Below, piece by piece: positions 30,222 through 38,893 of a stretch of 64,000 bases of DNA. The DNA comes from Gammaproteobacteria bacterium (GTDB lineage: Bacteria; Pseudomonadota; Gammaproteobacteria; Steroidobacterales; Woeseiaceae). Within the stretch, counting starts at the first letter, position 1; each line of letters opens with the position of its first letter. The stretch covers positions 1 to 64,000 of the forward strand of contig JAOTUB010000005.1 in assembly GCA_029864095.1 (NCBI GenBank), given 5' to 3'. The notes under the pieces are model-generated. The model was not told the DNA's origin. It saw only the letters and a list, made by a program, of their open reading frames with translations, and ran no database searches. Made by a program: the position numbers and the translations under genes.

Positions 30222-31232
30222 TCAGGTCTCGCGGACGATTAGCTCTGTCCTGATCACGCCCGAACTCGGCCGTTCTCCATCGAGAATTCTCATCAACTTG
30301 GCGACAAGGACCCGGCCGGCCTGGTGGATATCCTGCCGGATCGTGGTCAGGCGCGGCGTGAAATAGGCAGCCGAAGGAATGTCGTTGTAGCCGACGACGG
30401 ACACGTCTCCGGGCACCTGCAGTCCGGCTTCACGAAACGCGCTGATAAAGGCCATTGCCGCCGTATCGCTGAAAGCGAATACACCGTCCGGTCGAAGCTC
30501 CGTGACATCGAGATAGTGATTCGCTGCGTCATGAGCCGCTTCGTAGGAAAAGTTGTGCAGCTCGATGCAGTCGGTTTTCACATCCCGGTTACGCGCGGCG
30601 ACCGCGCTGCTGAAGCCCGAGAAGCGCAGCCCGATTTCCCGAAAGGACGTATCGCCGACGAACACAATGTGCCGGCATCCTCGGTCCATCAGGTAGTCGC
30701 CTGCCAGTCGACCGCCCAGATGATTGTCACTGCCGACGACGCAATATGGCGCGCTCTCAGCGCCCGCACCCCATACGACGAGCGGCGCGCCGGTGGCAGC
30801 GAATTCGTTAAGCATTTCTTCGCGATGTCCTTGTCCCAGAATGATGAATCCGTCCGAACCTCTCGACCAAAGTATGTTTTGGAATGCGTCTGTGTCGTTG
30901 TGGTTCGGCGCACACAGCAGCAGATCCTGGTTCCGGTCGCCAAGCGCCTCGGATACCCCGGCCAGCAAGTCGAACATGAATGGATCAGAGATGTGTCCCT
31001 GCTGGTGGGATCGGAAGTCCAGCGACACGGCGATCGTATTCGTTCTCTTGCGACGTAACTTCTGCGCATTGCGATTGACCGCATATCCGTGCTTGCGCGC
31101 AACCGACAAGACTCGATTCCTGGTCGCCTCCTTGACCAGCGGGCTACCACTCAATGCGCGCGACACTGTGGGTTTCGAAACTTCGGCGAGCCTCGCAATA
31201 TCGTCCATGGTTATCGCGCGTTTATCGCTCAT
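30222..31232 (-). CDS. LacI-family transcriptional regulator
   Basis: The 336-residue protein has an N-terminal helix-turn-helix and hinge (ITMDDIARLAEVSKPTVSRALSGSPLVKEATRNRV) and a periplasmic-binding-protein-like effector domain with NILWSRGSDGFIILG and DGVFAFSDTAAMAFISAFRE. It is divergent from the TonB receptor gene; a palindromic site sits between them. It probably represses the receptor-MFS-trehalase locus and is released by a sugar such as trehalose or a derivative. The effector is inferred from the trehalase. Confidence 0.92.
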   Translation of the reverse strand: MSDKRAITMDDIARLAEVSKPTVSRALSGSPLVKEATRNRVLSVARKHGYAVNRNAQKLRRKRTNTIAVSLDFRSHQQGHISDPFMFDLLAGVSEALGDRNQDLLLCAPNHNDTDAFQNILWSRGSDGFIILGQGHREEMLNEFAATGAPLVVWGAGAESAPYCVVGSDNHLGGRLAGDYLMDRGCRHIVFVGDTSFREIGLRFSGFSSAVAARNRDVKTDCIELHNFSYEAAHDAANHYLDVTELRPDGVFAFSDTAAMAFISAFREAGLQVPGDVSVVGYNDIPSAAYFTPRLTTIRQDIHQAGRVLVAKLMRILDGERPSSGVIRTELIVRET

Positions 31233-31286
31233 ATCACAGGACTTCCAGTATCATGTAAGTGATTAAATTATAGAGGAATAGTACGT

Positions 31287-31327
31287 GTTTCTGAAACGCA
31301 TTACAAAATGTTTGAAATGCGTTTCAG
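31287..31327. promoter_or_regulatory. Operator-like palindromes for the LacI-type regulator
   Basis: CTGAAACGCATT (31291-31302) and AATGCGTTTCAG (31316-31327) are perfect inverted copies separated by 13 bases. Inside, GTTTCTGAAAC (31287-31297) is itself a palindrome. LacI-family operators commonly contain such GAAAC/GTTTC halves. The site lies in the divergent spacer between the regulator and the TonB receptor gene, so one binding event could control both. TTGAAA (31312) could be a -35, with a weak -10 17 bases later. Confidence 0.65.
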
Positions 31328-31468
31328 ATAGGTGTAGCTTTTTTGCTCAAGCAGGGAGGTTTCGGGGGAGATGTCGAACTGCTCAATCATCTCTGTCACA
31401 ACCCGGCCACGACGCACCTTGTCGTGCTTCCCGTCCATTCATTGACTCCAGCTGACAGGGGTGTGCAC

Positions 31469-33745
31469 ATGACTATCAACACATTCAGGGCAAACCAGTT
31501 CTTGCACGGCGCCGTACTTGCGGTCGTGCTCACTTTCGGTCCCGGCGCGGCGCTTTATGCGCAGGACACCGATAACGATGAGGTGATTGAAGAAATCGTC
31601 AGTATCGGCACGCCGGGTGGTGGCGGCGTGGAGAGGCAGCAAGCGAGCTTCGCGTTAACGACGATCGATCCGGAAGCCATTGCCAAGTTCTCTCCAAAAA
31701 GCACCGCGGACCTCTTCAAGTCTGTGCCGGGCGTATGGGCGGAAAGCTCGGGCGGCGTCGCCGGAGCTAATATTGATGTGCGTGGACTGCCCGGCGGCAG
31801 CGACGCGCCTTTTGTCACTCTCGCAATCAATGGCTCGCCGATCTACGGGACAGAGATGCTGTCCTTTTTCGAGCAATCCTCGATTTTCCGCGTCGACGAA
31901 ACCATAGCCGGCGTTGAGGCGCTGCGCGGCGGCCCGAATGCCGTGTTCGGCAAGGGCGAGCCTGGCGTAACCGTGAACTTTAATCTGAAGGAAGGCAGCG
32001 AAGACACCGAGGGCCGAATCAAGTACACGACCTCCGACTACGGCTTGCAGCGTCTCGACGGCGTGCTTAGCGGTGAGCTGACGGAAAACCTGTATTACAT
32101 GGTCGGCGGCTACGTCTCGTCGTCCGATGGTATCCGTGACCCGCAGTTCTCGGCAGAGGAAGGCAGTCAATTCACGATCAACCTAAATCGCGTCTTTGAT
32201 GACGGCGAGATCAACCTGTTCGCCAGGGTGACAGACGATGTTGGTCAGTGGATATTGCCGTTCGCGCTCGACACGGGCAACGACAAAGGCGAATTCGCAC
32301 AGCTCGGCAACGCAACCCGCTTTCGTGAGATCCCGATCAACCCGGCCGGCGACACGAAGGTTTTCGACTTCGCCAACGGCCGTGGCTGGGATGGCCTCGT
32401 GGCCGGCGGCAGCGCAGAGTTTGAGTTTGGCGATGGCTGGACGTTCCGCGATCAATTTACTTACACGTCCGGCGATGCAAACACGTTCGGTTTTGTGCCG
32501 TCTGGCAGCCCAGTTTCGGTATCGGACCTCGAGGCGGTGATTGGTGGACCCGTCACGACGGAAAGCGGTTCGACGCTGTCGGGTTCGGATTGGGCACAGA
32601 CTTACGGCCACTGGGTCGTGTTGAAAGATCTCGAGGCCAAGATCAACGACATCAGCATCAACAAACAATTCGAGAACCACGACCTGACGTTCGGCTATTA
32701 CGCGGCGCGCTGGTCGGCGGACGACTGGTGGACGCTCGGCAATCCGATCCCGGTGCAGAATATCAAGAACGGCGAGCCGCTCGATTCCTCGATTACACCG
32801 GCTGACATCGCTGCCGCCGGTGGAGACGCCGGCTTCCTGTTCGGGTTGCAATCATCCGGCGACGCAAGCGCCGAGGCGTTCTACATTGCCGATTCCTGGT
32901 ACATCAACGACCGGTGGCGCATCGATGCAGGAGTGCGCCGCGAGTCGTTCGAGACGGACTACGTGGACGACGAGGGCAGTGGTTTTCCCGACGGCACAAA
33001 CGACGTCATAACGGACCTCTCCGACAACGAGACCGCGTGGACCGTTGCGGCAAACTTCGACGTCAATGACGATCTCGGCGTTTATGCGCGCTACTCGGAC
33101 GGCTTCCTGTTCCCGCACTTCGACGACATTCGTGGCGGTTCGGAGACAGTCAACGCGGTCGAGCAGCTCGAAGCCGGTGTCAAGTTCACCAGTGACTGGC
33201 TTGAGCTTTATGCGACCGCTTTTCACAACACCAATGACGACTTCAGCTCGACGGTTGGTTCTACCGTTCCTGCCGCAGCCTTTGAGACGGAATCAACCGG
33301 CGTCGAGGCCGACGGCACGCTGATTTTCGGCGAGTTCACAATCAACTTCCTGCTGACCGTGCAGAATGCCGAGATCACGAAATCGACCACGGTAGAAGAC
33401 GAAGGCAATGCGGTGCGCCGCCAGCCGGATTTCCAAGCGCGTATTTCTCCTTCGTATAATTTCACGGTCGGGGAGTTTGACGGTTCCGTGTACGCGGCAT
33501 ATACAACGGTTGACGATCGCTGGGGCGACGACGCCAACACGGTCAAGCTACCGAGCTACAACAAGTTCGACCTCGGCGTGCTGCTCTATCATGACGCGGG
33601 CTTTTTCTTCCAGCTGCATGGAGACAACGTGAACGACTCCGACGGTATCACGGAAGGAGATCCTCGTGATCCAACCGCTCCGAACGGTCGGCCGATCTTC
33701 GGCACCTCATGGCGACTCAGCGTCGGCTACGATTTCGGCGACTAA
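31469..33745 (+). CDS. TonB-dependent receptor, probably for a trehalose-type sugar
   Basis: This is an outer-membrane beta-barrel of about 758 residues. I chose ATG 31469, whose product begins with a signal peptide (MTINTFRANQFLHGAVLAVV, cleaved near ALYAQD). An upstream in-frame start at 31343 would add 42 unlikely residues. A TonB box-like segment (EEIVSIGTP) follows. The plug domain has LFKSVPGVWAE and IDVRGLPGG, and VEALRGGPNAVFGKGEPG is the plug end. The C-terminus ends in aromatic WRLSVGYDFGD, as for barrel insertion. It is first in a unit with an MFS transporter and a trehalase. Confidence 0.9.
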   Translation: MTINTFRANQFLHGAVLAVVLTFGPGAALYAQDTDNDEVIEEIVSIGTPGGGGVERQQASFALTTIDPEAIAKFSPKSTADLFKSVPGVWAESSGGVAGANIDVRGLPGGSDAPFVTLAINGSPIYGTEMLSFFEQSSIFRVDETIAGVEALRGGPNAVFGKGEPGVTVNFNLKEGSEDTEGRIKYTTSDYGLQRLDGVLSGELTENLYYMVGGYVSSSDGIRDPQFSAEEGSQFTINLNRVFDDGEINLFARVTDDVGQWILPFALDTGNDKGEFAQLGNATRFREIPINPAGDTKVFDFANGRGWDGLVAGGSAEFEFGDGWTFRDQFTYTSGDANTFGFVPSGSPVSVSDLEAVIGGPVTTESGSTLSGSDWAQTYGHWVVLKDLEAKINDISINKQFENHDLTFGYYAARWSADDWWTLGNPIPVQNIKNGEPLDSSITPADIAAAGGDAGFLFGLQSSGDASAEAFYIADSWYINDRWRIDAGVRRESFETDYVDDEGSGFPDGTNDVITDLSDNETAWTVAANFDVNDDLGVYARYSDGFLFPHFDDIRGGSETVNAVEQLEAGVKFTSDWLELYATAFHNTNDDFSSTVGSTVPAAAFETESTGVEADGTLIFGEFTINFLLTVQNAEITKSTTVEDEGNAVRRQPDFQARISPSYNFTVGEFDGSVYAAYTTVDDRWGDDANTVKLPSYNKFDLGVLLYHDAGFFFQLHGDNVNDSDGITEGDPRDPTAPNGRPIFGTSWRLSVGYDFGD

Positions 33746-33752
33746 GTAGCAG

Positions 33753-33781
33753 TGGCCGCTGAGACATTGTCTCAGCGGCCA
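33753..33781 (+). terminator. Strong hairpin after the TonB receptor gene
   Basis: TGGCCGCTGAGACA pairs perfectly with TGTCTCAGCGGCCA around a very small loop, just after the receptor stop. The tail (TCCTTTGATTG) is only moderately T-rich, so it may attenuate rather than fully stop transcription before the MFS gene. It could also stabilise the receptor mRNA end. Confidence 0.75.
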
Positions 33782-33839
33782 TCCTTTGATTGTTGCTAAC
33801 TCCAATTAGAGTCGTCGACAGCCGCCGCCGGGACCGGAT

Positions 33840-35075
33840 ATGAAAAACTGGCCTATCAAGGTCTCGCTGTTCATCAACTATTTCGTGTTCGCGATTCTGT
33901 TGAACAGCGTCGGCACCGTGATCCTGCAGGTGCAGAATAGTTACGGCGTGACCGAGTCGTCCGCCGCGGTCCTCGAGGCGTTCAAAGACCTTTCGATCGC
34001 TTTAACGTCGTTCCTGATCGCGTCTTTCATTGTCCGGGTCGGCTACAAACGCACAATGCTGGCCTCGCTCGGCTTTATAGGAGTTGTTTGCCTGGCGATG
34101 CCGCAGCTGCCCGTGTTTTGGATGACCAAACTGATGTTTGCGGCAACCGGCGTCGGCTTTGCCCTGGTCAAGGTGTCCGTCTACGCGACGCTCGGTCTGG
34201 TTACCAAAGACAGCAAAGAACACGTCAGCATCATGAATTTCCTCGAGTCATTTTTCATGGTTGGCGTGCTATCAGGTTATTTCATCTTTGGTGCGTTTGT
34301 TGATGATTCGGATCCGGCATCGACAAGCTGGCTGACCGTGTATTACGTGCTTGCCGTGCTGTCGTTTCTTGCGTTTGCGCTACTGCTGTTTGCAAAGCTC
34401 GACGAGTCCGCGGCACAAAGCGCCACCCCGAAGTCGCTGGCGCAGGAATTTGTGGACATGATGGCGCTTTGCATCAAGCCACTTGTGCTGATCTTCGTCA
34501 TCAGTGCATTCCTGTACGTCCTCATCGAACAGAGCATCATGTCGTGGTTGCCCACGTTCAACAGCCGCATTCTCAATCTCTCGACGTCATTGAGTATTCA
34601 GATGGCCAGCATTCTGGCAGCGGCAACCGCTTTGGGCCGATTCACAGCCGGAATCGTTTTGAAAAAGTTCGACTGGTACCGGGTGCTGACAATCGGCCTG
34701 CTGCTGGCAGCCGCGCTCGTACTCGTCGCGCTGCCAATGGCCCGATCGGTGTCGGTCACGGAGGTGACGACTCTGGCCGCAGCGCCTTTGGCCGCCTTCG
34801 TTTTTCCACTGATCGGCTTTTGCATCGCTCCGATTTACCCGGCCATCAACTCCGTCATACTCTCCGCGCTGCCGACGCATCAGCACGGGTCCATGGCCGG
34901 GCTGATCGTCGTTTTTTCCGCGCTCGGGGGAACATCCGGGTCGATCATCACGGGTTACCTGTTTGAAATAGTCGGCGGTCAGACCGCTTTCTATTTCTCG
35001 CTAATACCGATAGCCGTTATTTTGTTCACTCTCTACCTCTTCAAACGCAAGGCCGAAGAACTGGGGCACGCGTAG
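33840..35075 (+). CDS. MFS transporter, inner-membrane sugar permease of the trehalase locus
   Basis: The 411-residue protein has 12 hydrophobic segments with a central loop near 190-205. ASFIVRVGYKRTMLASLGFI carries the loop 2-3 motif, and ALGGTSGSIITGYLFEIVGG is typical of sugar MFS proteins of the FucP/TsgA type. It sits between the TonB receptor and the trehalase gene (10 bases to the latter). It probably brings the disaccharide into the cytoplasm, where the trehalase lacks a signal peptide. Substrate is inferred from context. Confidence 0.85.
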   Translation: MKNWPIKVSLFINYFVFAILLNSVGTVILQVQNSYGVTESSAAVLEAFKDLSIALTSFLIASFIVRVGYKRTMLASLGFIGVVCLAMPQLPVFWMTKLMFAATGVGFALVKVSVYATLGLVTKDSKEHVSIMNFLESFFMVGVLSGYFIFGAFVDDSDPASTSWLTVYYVLAVLSFLAFALLLFAKLDESAAQSATPKSLAQEFVDMMALCIKPLVLIFVISAFLYVLIEQSIMSWLPTFNSRILNLSTSLSIQMASILAAATALGRFTAGIVLKKFDWYRVLTIGLLLAAALVLVALPMARSVSVTEVTTLAAAPLAAFVFPLIGFCIAPIYPAINSVILSALPTHQHGSMAGLIVVFSALGGTSGSIITGYLFEIVGGQTAFYFSLIPIAVILFTLYLFKRKAEELGHA

Positions 35076-35085
35076 AGGTCCGGAG

Positions 35086-36594
35086 ATGCAGAAATTCAAA
35101 GGCCCAGACGAGATTTACGGCGAACTGTTCGAGCTGGTGCAGTCGCGTCGCATATTCCCGGACTCGAAGACCTTCGTTGACGCTACACCCAAGTCTGATG
35201 TATCGGCAATTCTGGCAGCCTTCACAGGCGTCGATCAGGATAGTCCGGATAAGGTCAGGTCCTTCGTCCGCAAGCATTTTTCACTGCCCGCAGACGGCGA
35301 CGTCGCGGCCGGGCTGACAAATGTGCCGCCCGTTCGTGATCGTATCGAGCAGCTATGGAGCGTTCTTTCCCGAGCCGCGGATCACGTCGATCCGAATTCG
35401 TCACTGATCGAATTGCCCCGACCGTACATTGTGCCCGGCGGGCGGTTTCGGGAAATCTATTACTGGGACAGTTATTTCACGATGCTCGGCCTGGCCGAGG
35501 CAGGCCGTTATGACGCTATCGAAGACATGGTCGACAATTTCGCCCACCTGATCGACCAGATCGGCTTCATTCCGAATGGCAACCGCACTTATTTTTGTAC
35601 CCGATCACAACCACCATTCTTCGTGCTGATGGTCGAACTGTTGACCGAGGTCCGTGACGACGAGTCGGTAGTCCACAACTACGTGCAACAACTGCAAAAA
35701 GAATACGATTTTTGGATGCGAGGAGCCGAGTCGTTGCCAGAGAGCGGTGGCGTTATGCGCCGCGTTGTCAGGGTCGGTGACGGCTACCTCAATCGCTATT
35801 GGGATGACAGCGACAAACCACGCCAGGAGAGTTATGCCGAAGATGTCGAGCACGCCGCAAGTTCCGCCCGTGACGAAAGGGACTACTGTCGGAACATTCG
35901 CGCTGCTTGTGAATCGGGGTGGGACTTCTCTACGCGTTGGCTCGATGATTCGGCTGCCCTTGAGTCGGTTCGAACGACCGAGATTCTCCCTGTCGATCTG
36001 AACGCTTTGCTATATCGGCTCGAGTGTCGCCTTGCCAGCTGCTACGAAGGGTCGGATAACGCACTGGCTGAGCGTTTCGCGGGTCGGGCGGCGTACCGCA
36101 AAGAGCTTCTGCAAACCCTTTTCTTCGATGACGACGCGGCGTTCTTCGCGGATCTCAATTACCCAAGCCTGAAACCAACCAATGTTCAATCACTCGCCGC
36201 AGCGTTCCCCTTGTTCCTCGAGATCGCCACCGCCGCGCAGGCAACCCACGTGATGACGAAAATCCAGAACGAGTTTCTCGCGTCCGGTGGCTGGCTGACG
36301 ACGCTGCATACGAGCGGACAGCAGTGGGACCGGCCCAACGGCTGGGCGCCGCTGCAGTGGGTCGTTTTCGAGGGATTGCGCAACTATGGTTTCGTCACGG
36401 AGGCGGAACTCGGCGGGACGCGGTGGGCCTCGGACAATATCGAAATATACAACCGAACCGGCAGGTTATTCGAGAAATATGACGTCGAACACACTCAGGC
36501 GCTGGCAACAGGCGGCGAGTACGATGTGCAGGACGGCTTTGGCTGGACCAACGGCGTTTTGCTCAAGCTGATGAATCAGCTCAACATCAATTAA
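35086..36594 (+). CDS. treF: Cytoplasmic trehalase, glycoside hydrolase family 37
   Basis: The 502-residue enzyme hydrolyses alpha,alpha-trehalose to two glucose. Both family signatures are present: PGGRFREIYYWDSY (117-130) and QWDRPNGWAP (about 411-420). The catalytic Asp lies in ESGWDFSTRW (about 280), and the C-terminal GGEYDVQDGFGWTNGV holds the region of the catalytic base. No signal peptide, so cytoplasmic like TreF rather than periplasmic TreA. It ends 7 bases from the convergent parB end. Confidence 0.93.
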   Translation: MQKFKGPDEIYGELFELVQSRRIFPDSKTFVDATPKSDVSAILAAFTGVDQDSPDKVRSFVRKHFSLPADGDVAAGLTNVPPVRDRIEQLWSVLSRAADHVDPNSSLIELPRPYIVPGGRFREIYYWDSYFTMLGLAEAGRYDAIEDMVDNFAHLIDQIGFIPNGNRTYFCTRSQPPFFVLMVELLTEVRDDESVVHNYVQQLQKEYDFWMRGAESLPESGGVMRRVVRVGDGYLNRYWDDSDKPRQESYAEDVEHAASSARDERDYCRNIRAACESGWDFSTRWLDDSAALESVRTTEILPVDLNALLYRLECRLASCYEGSDNALAERFAGRAAYRKELLQTLFFDDDAAFFADLNYPSLKPTNVQSLAAAFPLFLEIATAAQATHVMTKIQNEFLASGGWLTTLHTSGQQWDRPNGWAPLQWVVFEGLRNYGFVTEAELGGTRWASDNIEIYNRTGRLFEKYDVEHTQALATGGEYDVQDGFGWTNGVLLKLMNQLNIN

Positions 36595-36601
36595 GAATGA
36601 A

Positions 36602-37498
36602 CTATTTGATGTGTTTGAGGATGCCGTCGAGCTCGTCGAGGCTGTTGTAGCTGATCACGATCTTGCCCGAGCCTTTCTTGGTGTGATTGACGTGCACTAT
36701 TGCGCCGAGCTTTTCCGATACCTCGATTTCCAGCCGTCGAATATCCGCGCTGCCTGTTTCAGGCTGTTTCGCCGCCTTCGGCTCTGTCGCGGTGCCGAGC
36801 ATACGTTTGACCAGTCGCTCGGTCTCGCGCACCGATAATCCTTTCTTGACGACCTGTCTTGCCGCATCGTGTTGTTGGACCGCATTACTGATTGCCAGCA
36901 GCGCACGGGCATGGCCCATTTCGAGCTGCCGGGATTCGAGCATGGTCTTCACTTTCTCCGAGAGCTCCTGCAAGCGAAGCAGGTTGCTGACCGCCGCGCG
37001 CGATCGGCCGACCGCTTCTGCCGCTTCGGCGTGGGTCAGGTCGAACTCGCGAATCAGGCGCTCGAGAGCACGCGACTCTTCGAGCGGATTCAGGTTCTCG
37101 CGCTGAATATTCTCGATAAGCGCGGTTGCAATGGCTGCCTCGTCTGGAACCTCTCTGACCACGGCCGGGATTTCATCCAGTCCGGCCATTTGCGCCGCTC
37201 GCCAGCGGCGCTCGCCCGCGACGATTTCGTAGTGCTGCACGCCGTCGAAGTGGCCGATCGGCCGTGCGACGATGGGCTGTACGACACCCTGAGCACGAAT
37301 CGAGCTCGCAAGATCCTCGAGTGTGTCCTGGCGAATATCGACGCGGGGCTGATACTGACCGCGCTGCAACAGATCGACCGGAATTTGCCGTAGCTGGTCG
37401 GGATGCGGTGCGCCAGGTATGGCGGCGGTCTCGGCGACCGGTTTGCTGAGCAGTGCATCGAGGCCACGGCCCAGTCTTTTCTTTGCTGTCATCTGCAT
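36602..37498 (-). CDS. parB: Chromosome partitioning protein ParB
   Basis: This 298-residue CTP-dependent clamp spreads from parS sites and segregates the origin. It starts MQMTAKKRLGRGLDALL, the canonical ParB N-terminus that binds ParA. ENIQRENLNPLEESRAL and GERRWRAAQMAGLDEIP are CTP-binding boxes. A helix-turn-helix (THAEAAEAVGRSRAAVSNLL) follows, and the C-terminal domain ends LDELDGILKHI. A longer frame to 37849 adds 117 residues antisense to parA; I reject it. It lies 5 bases after parA. Confidence 0.96.
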   Translation of the reverse strand: MQMTAKKRLGRGLDALLSKPVAETAAIPGAPHPDQLRQIPVDLLQRGQYQPRVDIRQDTLEDLASSIRAQGVVQPIVARPIGHFDGVQHYEIVAGERRWRAAQMAGLDEIPAVVREVPDEAAIATALIENIQRENLNPLEESRALERLIREFDLTHAEAAEAVGRSRAAVSNLLRLQELSEKVKTMLESRQLEMGHARALLAISNAVQQHDAARQVVKKGLSVRETERLVKRMLGTATEPKAAKQPETGSADIRRLEIEVSEKLGAIVHVNHTKKGSGKIVISYNSLDELDGILKHIK

Positions 37499-37503
37499 AA
37501 TTC

Positions 37504-38295
37504 CTAAACTGCGCGCAGGTGGCCCTCGCGGGCGTCTTCCCTGCGCAAGATTTCCCCTGCTAACGCAAGATATGAGATTGCCCCGCGCGATGCGCGATCG
37601 TGCAGTAATACCGGCCGGCCGAAACTTGGCGCCTCGGCGAGTCGGATGTTCCGCGGTATGACTGTACGGAATACTTGTCTGTCGAAGTGCTCGACTAGCT
37701 GCATCGACACTTCGTTGGACAGGTTTATACGTGGGTCGAACATTGTTCGCAGTATGCCGAAGACTTCGAGACCCGGGTTCACCGAATCCCGCACCTGCTC
37801 GATCGTATTCAAGAGGGAGCTCAGCCCTTCGAGGGCGTAGTACTCGCACTGCATGGGGATCAACACGCCATCTGCCGCGGCCAGCGCGTTGACGGTCAAC
37901 ATGTTAATCGACGGAGGGCAGTCGATCAGGATGAAGTCGTAAAGACCGATTACCGGGGCGAGCGCTTTTTTGAGCTTCATCTCCCGACCGATTTCCTGCA
38001 GCAGGTTGACCTCGGCGAGCGTCAGATCCGCATTGGAGGGCAGCACGGCAAACCCACCCTCAGGCGGCGAGATGATAGTATCGGCAGCGGTCGCTTCGCC
38101 AAGCAACACATCGCAAGTCGAATTCTCCAGCTCCATCTTGTTGATGCCGCAGCCCATCGTCGCGTTGCCCTGTGGGTCCATGTCGACCAGCAGCAAGCGG
38201 CGCTGTGTCGCCGCCAGCGATGCCGCAAGGTTGACGCAGGTCGTCGTTTTGCCGACCCCGCCCTTCTGGTTTGCTACTGCAATGATGCGCGCCAT
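37504..38295 (-). CDS. parA: Chromosome partitioning ATPase ParA
   Basis: The 263-residue protein has the deviant Walker A motif KGGVGKTTTCVNLAA near the start, DMDPQGNATMG and DFILIDCPPSINMLTVNAL. It forms ATP-dependent gradients on the nucleoid that move ParB-parS complexes. It lies between rsmG (4 bases upstream) and parB, the standard order next to the chromosome origin. Confidence 0.97.
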   Translation of the reverse strand: MARIIAVANQKGGVGKTTTCVNLAASLAATQRRLLLVDMDPQGNATMGCGINKMELENSTCDVLLGEATAADTIISPPEGGFAVLPSNADLTLAEVNLLQEIGREMKLKKALAPVIGLYDFILIDCPPSINMLTVNALAAADGVLIPMQCEYYALEGLSSLLNTIEQVRDSVNPGLEVFGILRTMFDPRINLSNEVSMQLVEHFDRQVFRTVIPRNIRLAEAPSFGRPVLLHDRASRGAISYLALAGEILRREDAREGHLRAV

Positions 38296-38299
38296 AAGC

Positions 38300-38890
38300 C
38301 TATCTGTGCTCGATCAACACGGCGTGCCGGGAACCCGCCTCGAGTCCCGGTACCTTGAGTTCCGTCACGTCAAATCGCCAATTGTCGGGCAACGATTCTA
38401 ATTCTTCTGCCGGATCGCGGCCCTTCAGGGCAACAAACACCCCGTCCTCTCCAACGTGGTGCCCGGCAAGCTCCAGGAGCCGCGGCACGGCAGCCACGGC
38501 CCGGGCAATCACGGTATCAAAGCGGTAGCCGGGTGCATAGTCCTCAATGCGGGCTTTCGTGGCCCTGACGTTGCTCAGGCCGAGCAGGCCGGCGACGTGT
38601 TGGACGAACATCACTTTCTTGTTGTTGCTGTCGACGAGATCGAATTCCCGATCCGATTCGACGATTGCGAGCGGGAGTCCGGGGAACCCGGCACCCGTAC
38701 CGACATCGAGCACGTGCCGGCCACGCAGCAGTGGCTGCACGGCCAGACTGTCGAGCAAGTGGCCGGTGATCATCTCGTCGCGATCACGTATTGCGGTCAG
38801 GTTGACCTTGCTATTCCATCGCTCGAGCTCATCGAGCAGCGTCGAGAATTTTTCGACGCAGTCGTCCGGATATGTTTTCAGGCGATGCAG
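38300..38890 (-). CDS. rsmG: 16S rRNA G527 methyltransferase RsmG, probable CTG start
   Basis: RsmG methylates 16S rRNA at N7 of G527 using SAM. VLDVGTGAGFPGLPLAIV is the SAM loop, and ERWNSKVNLTAIRDRDEM is the conserved N-terminal part. The first ATG (38773) would cut off that N-terminal part. The reading frame stays open upstream to the S9 peptidase stop (TAG, 38896-38894), with no ATG, GTG or TTG. CTG at 38890-38888 is 6 bases after a GAGGAG ribosome site inside the peptidase gene end, and gives a normal length of 196 residues. The start may have been lost when the peptidase gene was inserted. Confidence 0.85.
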   Translation of the reverse strand: MHRLKTYPDDCVEKFSTLLDELERWNSKVNLTAIRDRDEMITGHLLDSLAVQPLLRGRHVLDVGTGAGFPGLPLAIVESDREFDLVDSNNKKVMFVQHVAGLLGLSNVRATKARIEDYAPGYRFDTVIARAVAAVPRLLELAGHHVGEDGVFVALKGRDPAEELESLPDNWRFDVTELKVPGLEAGSRHAVLIEHR

Positions 38891-38893
38891 TGT

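Noticed and set aside
36602-37849. Long N-terminal extension of ParB
   Set aside because: The 117 extra residues are antisense-strand translation over parA. The canonical ParB start MQMTAKKRLGRGLDALL is at 37498.
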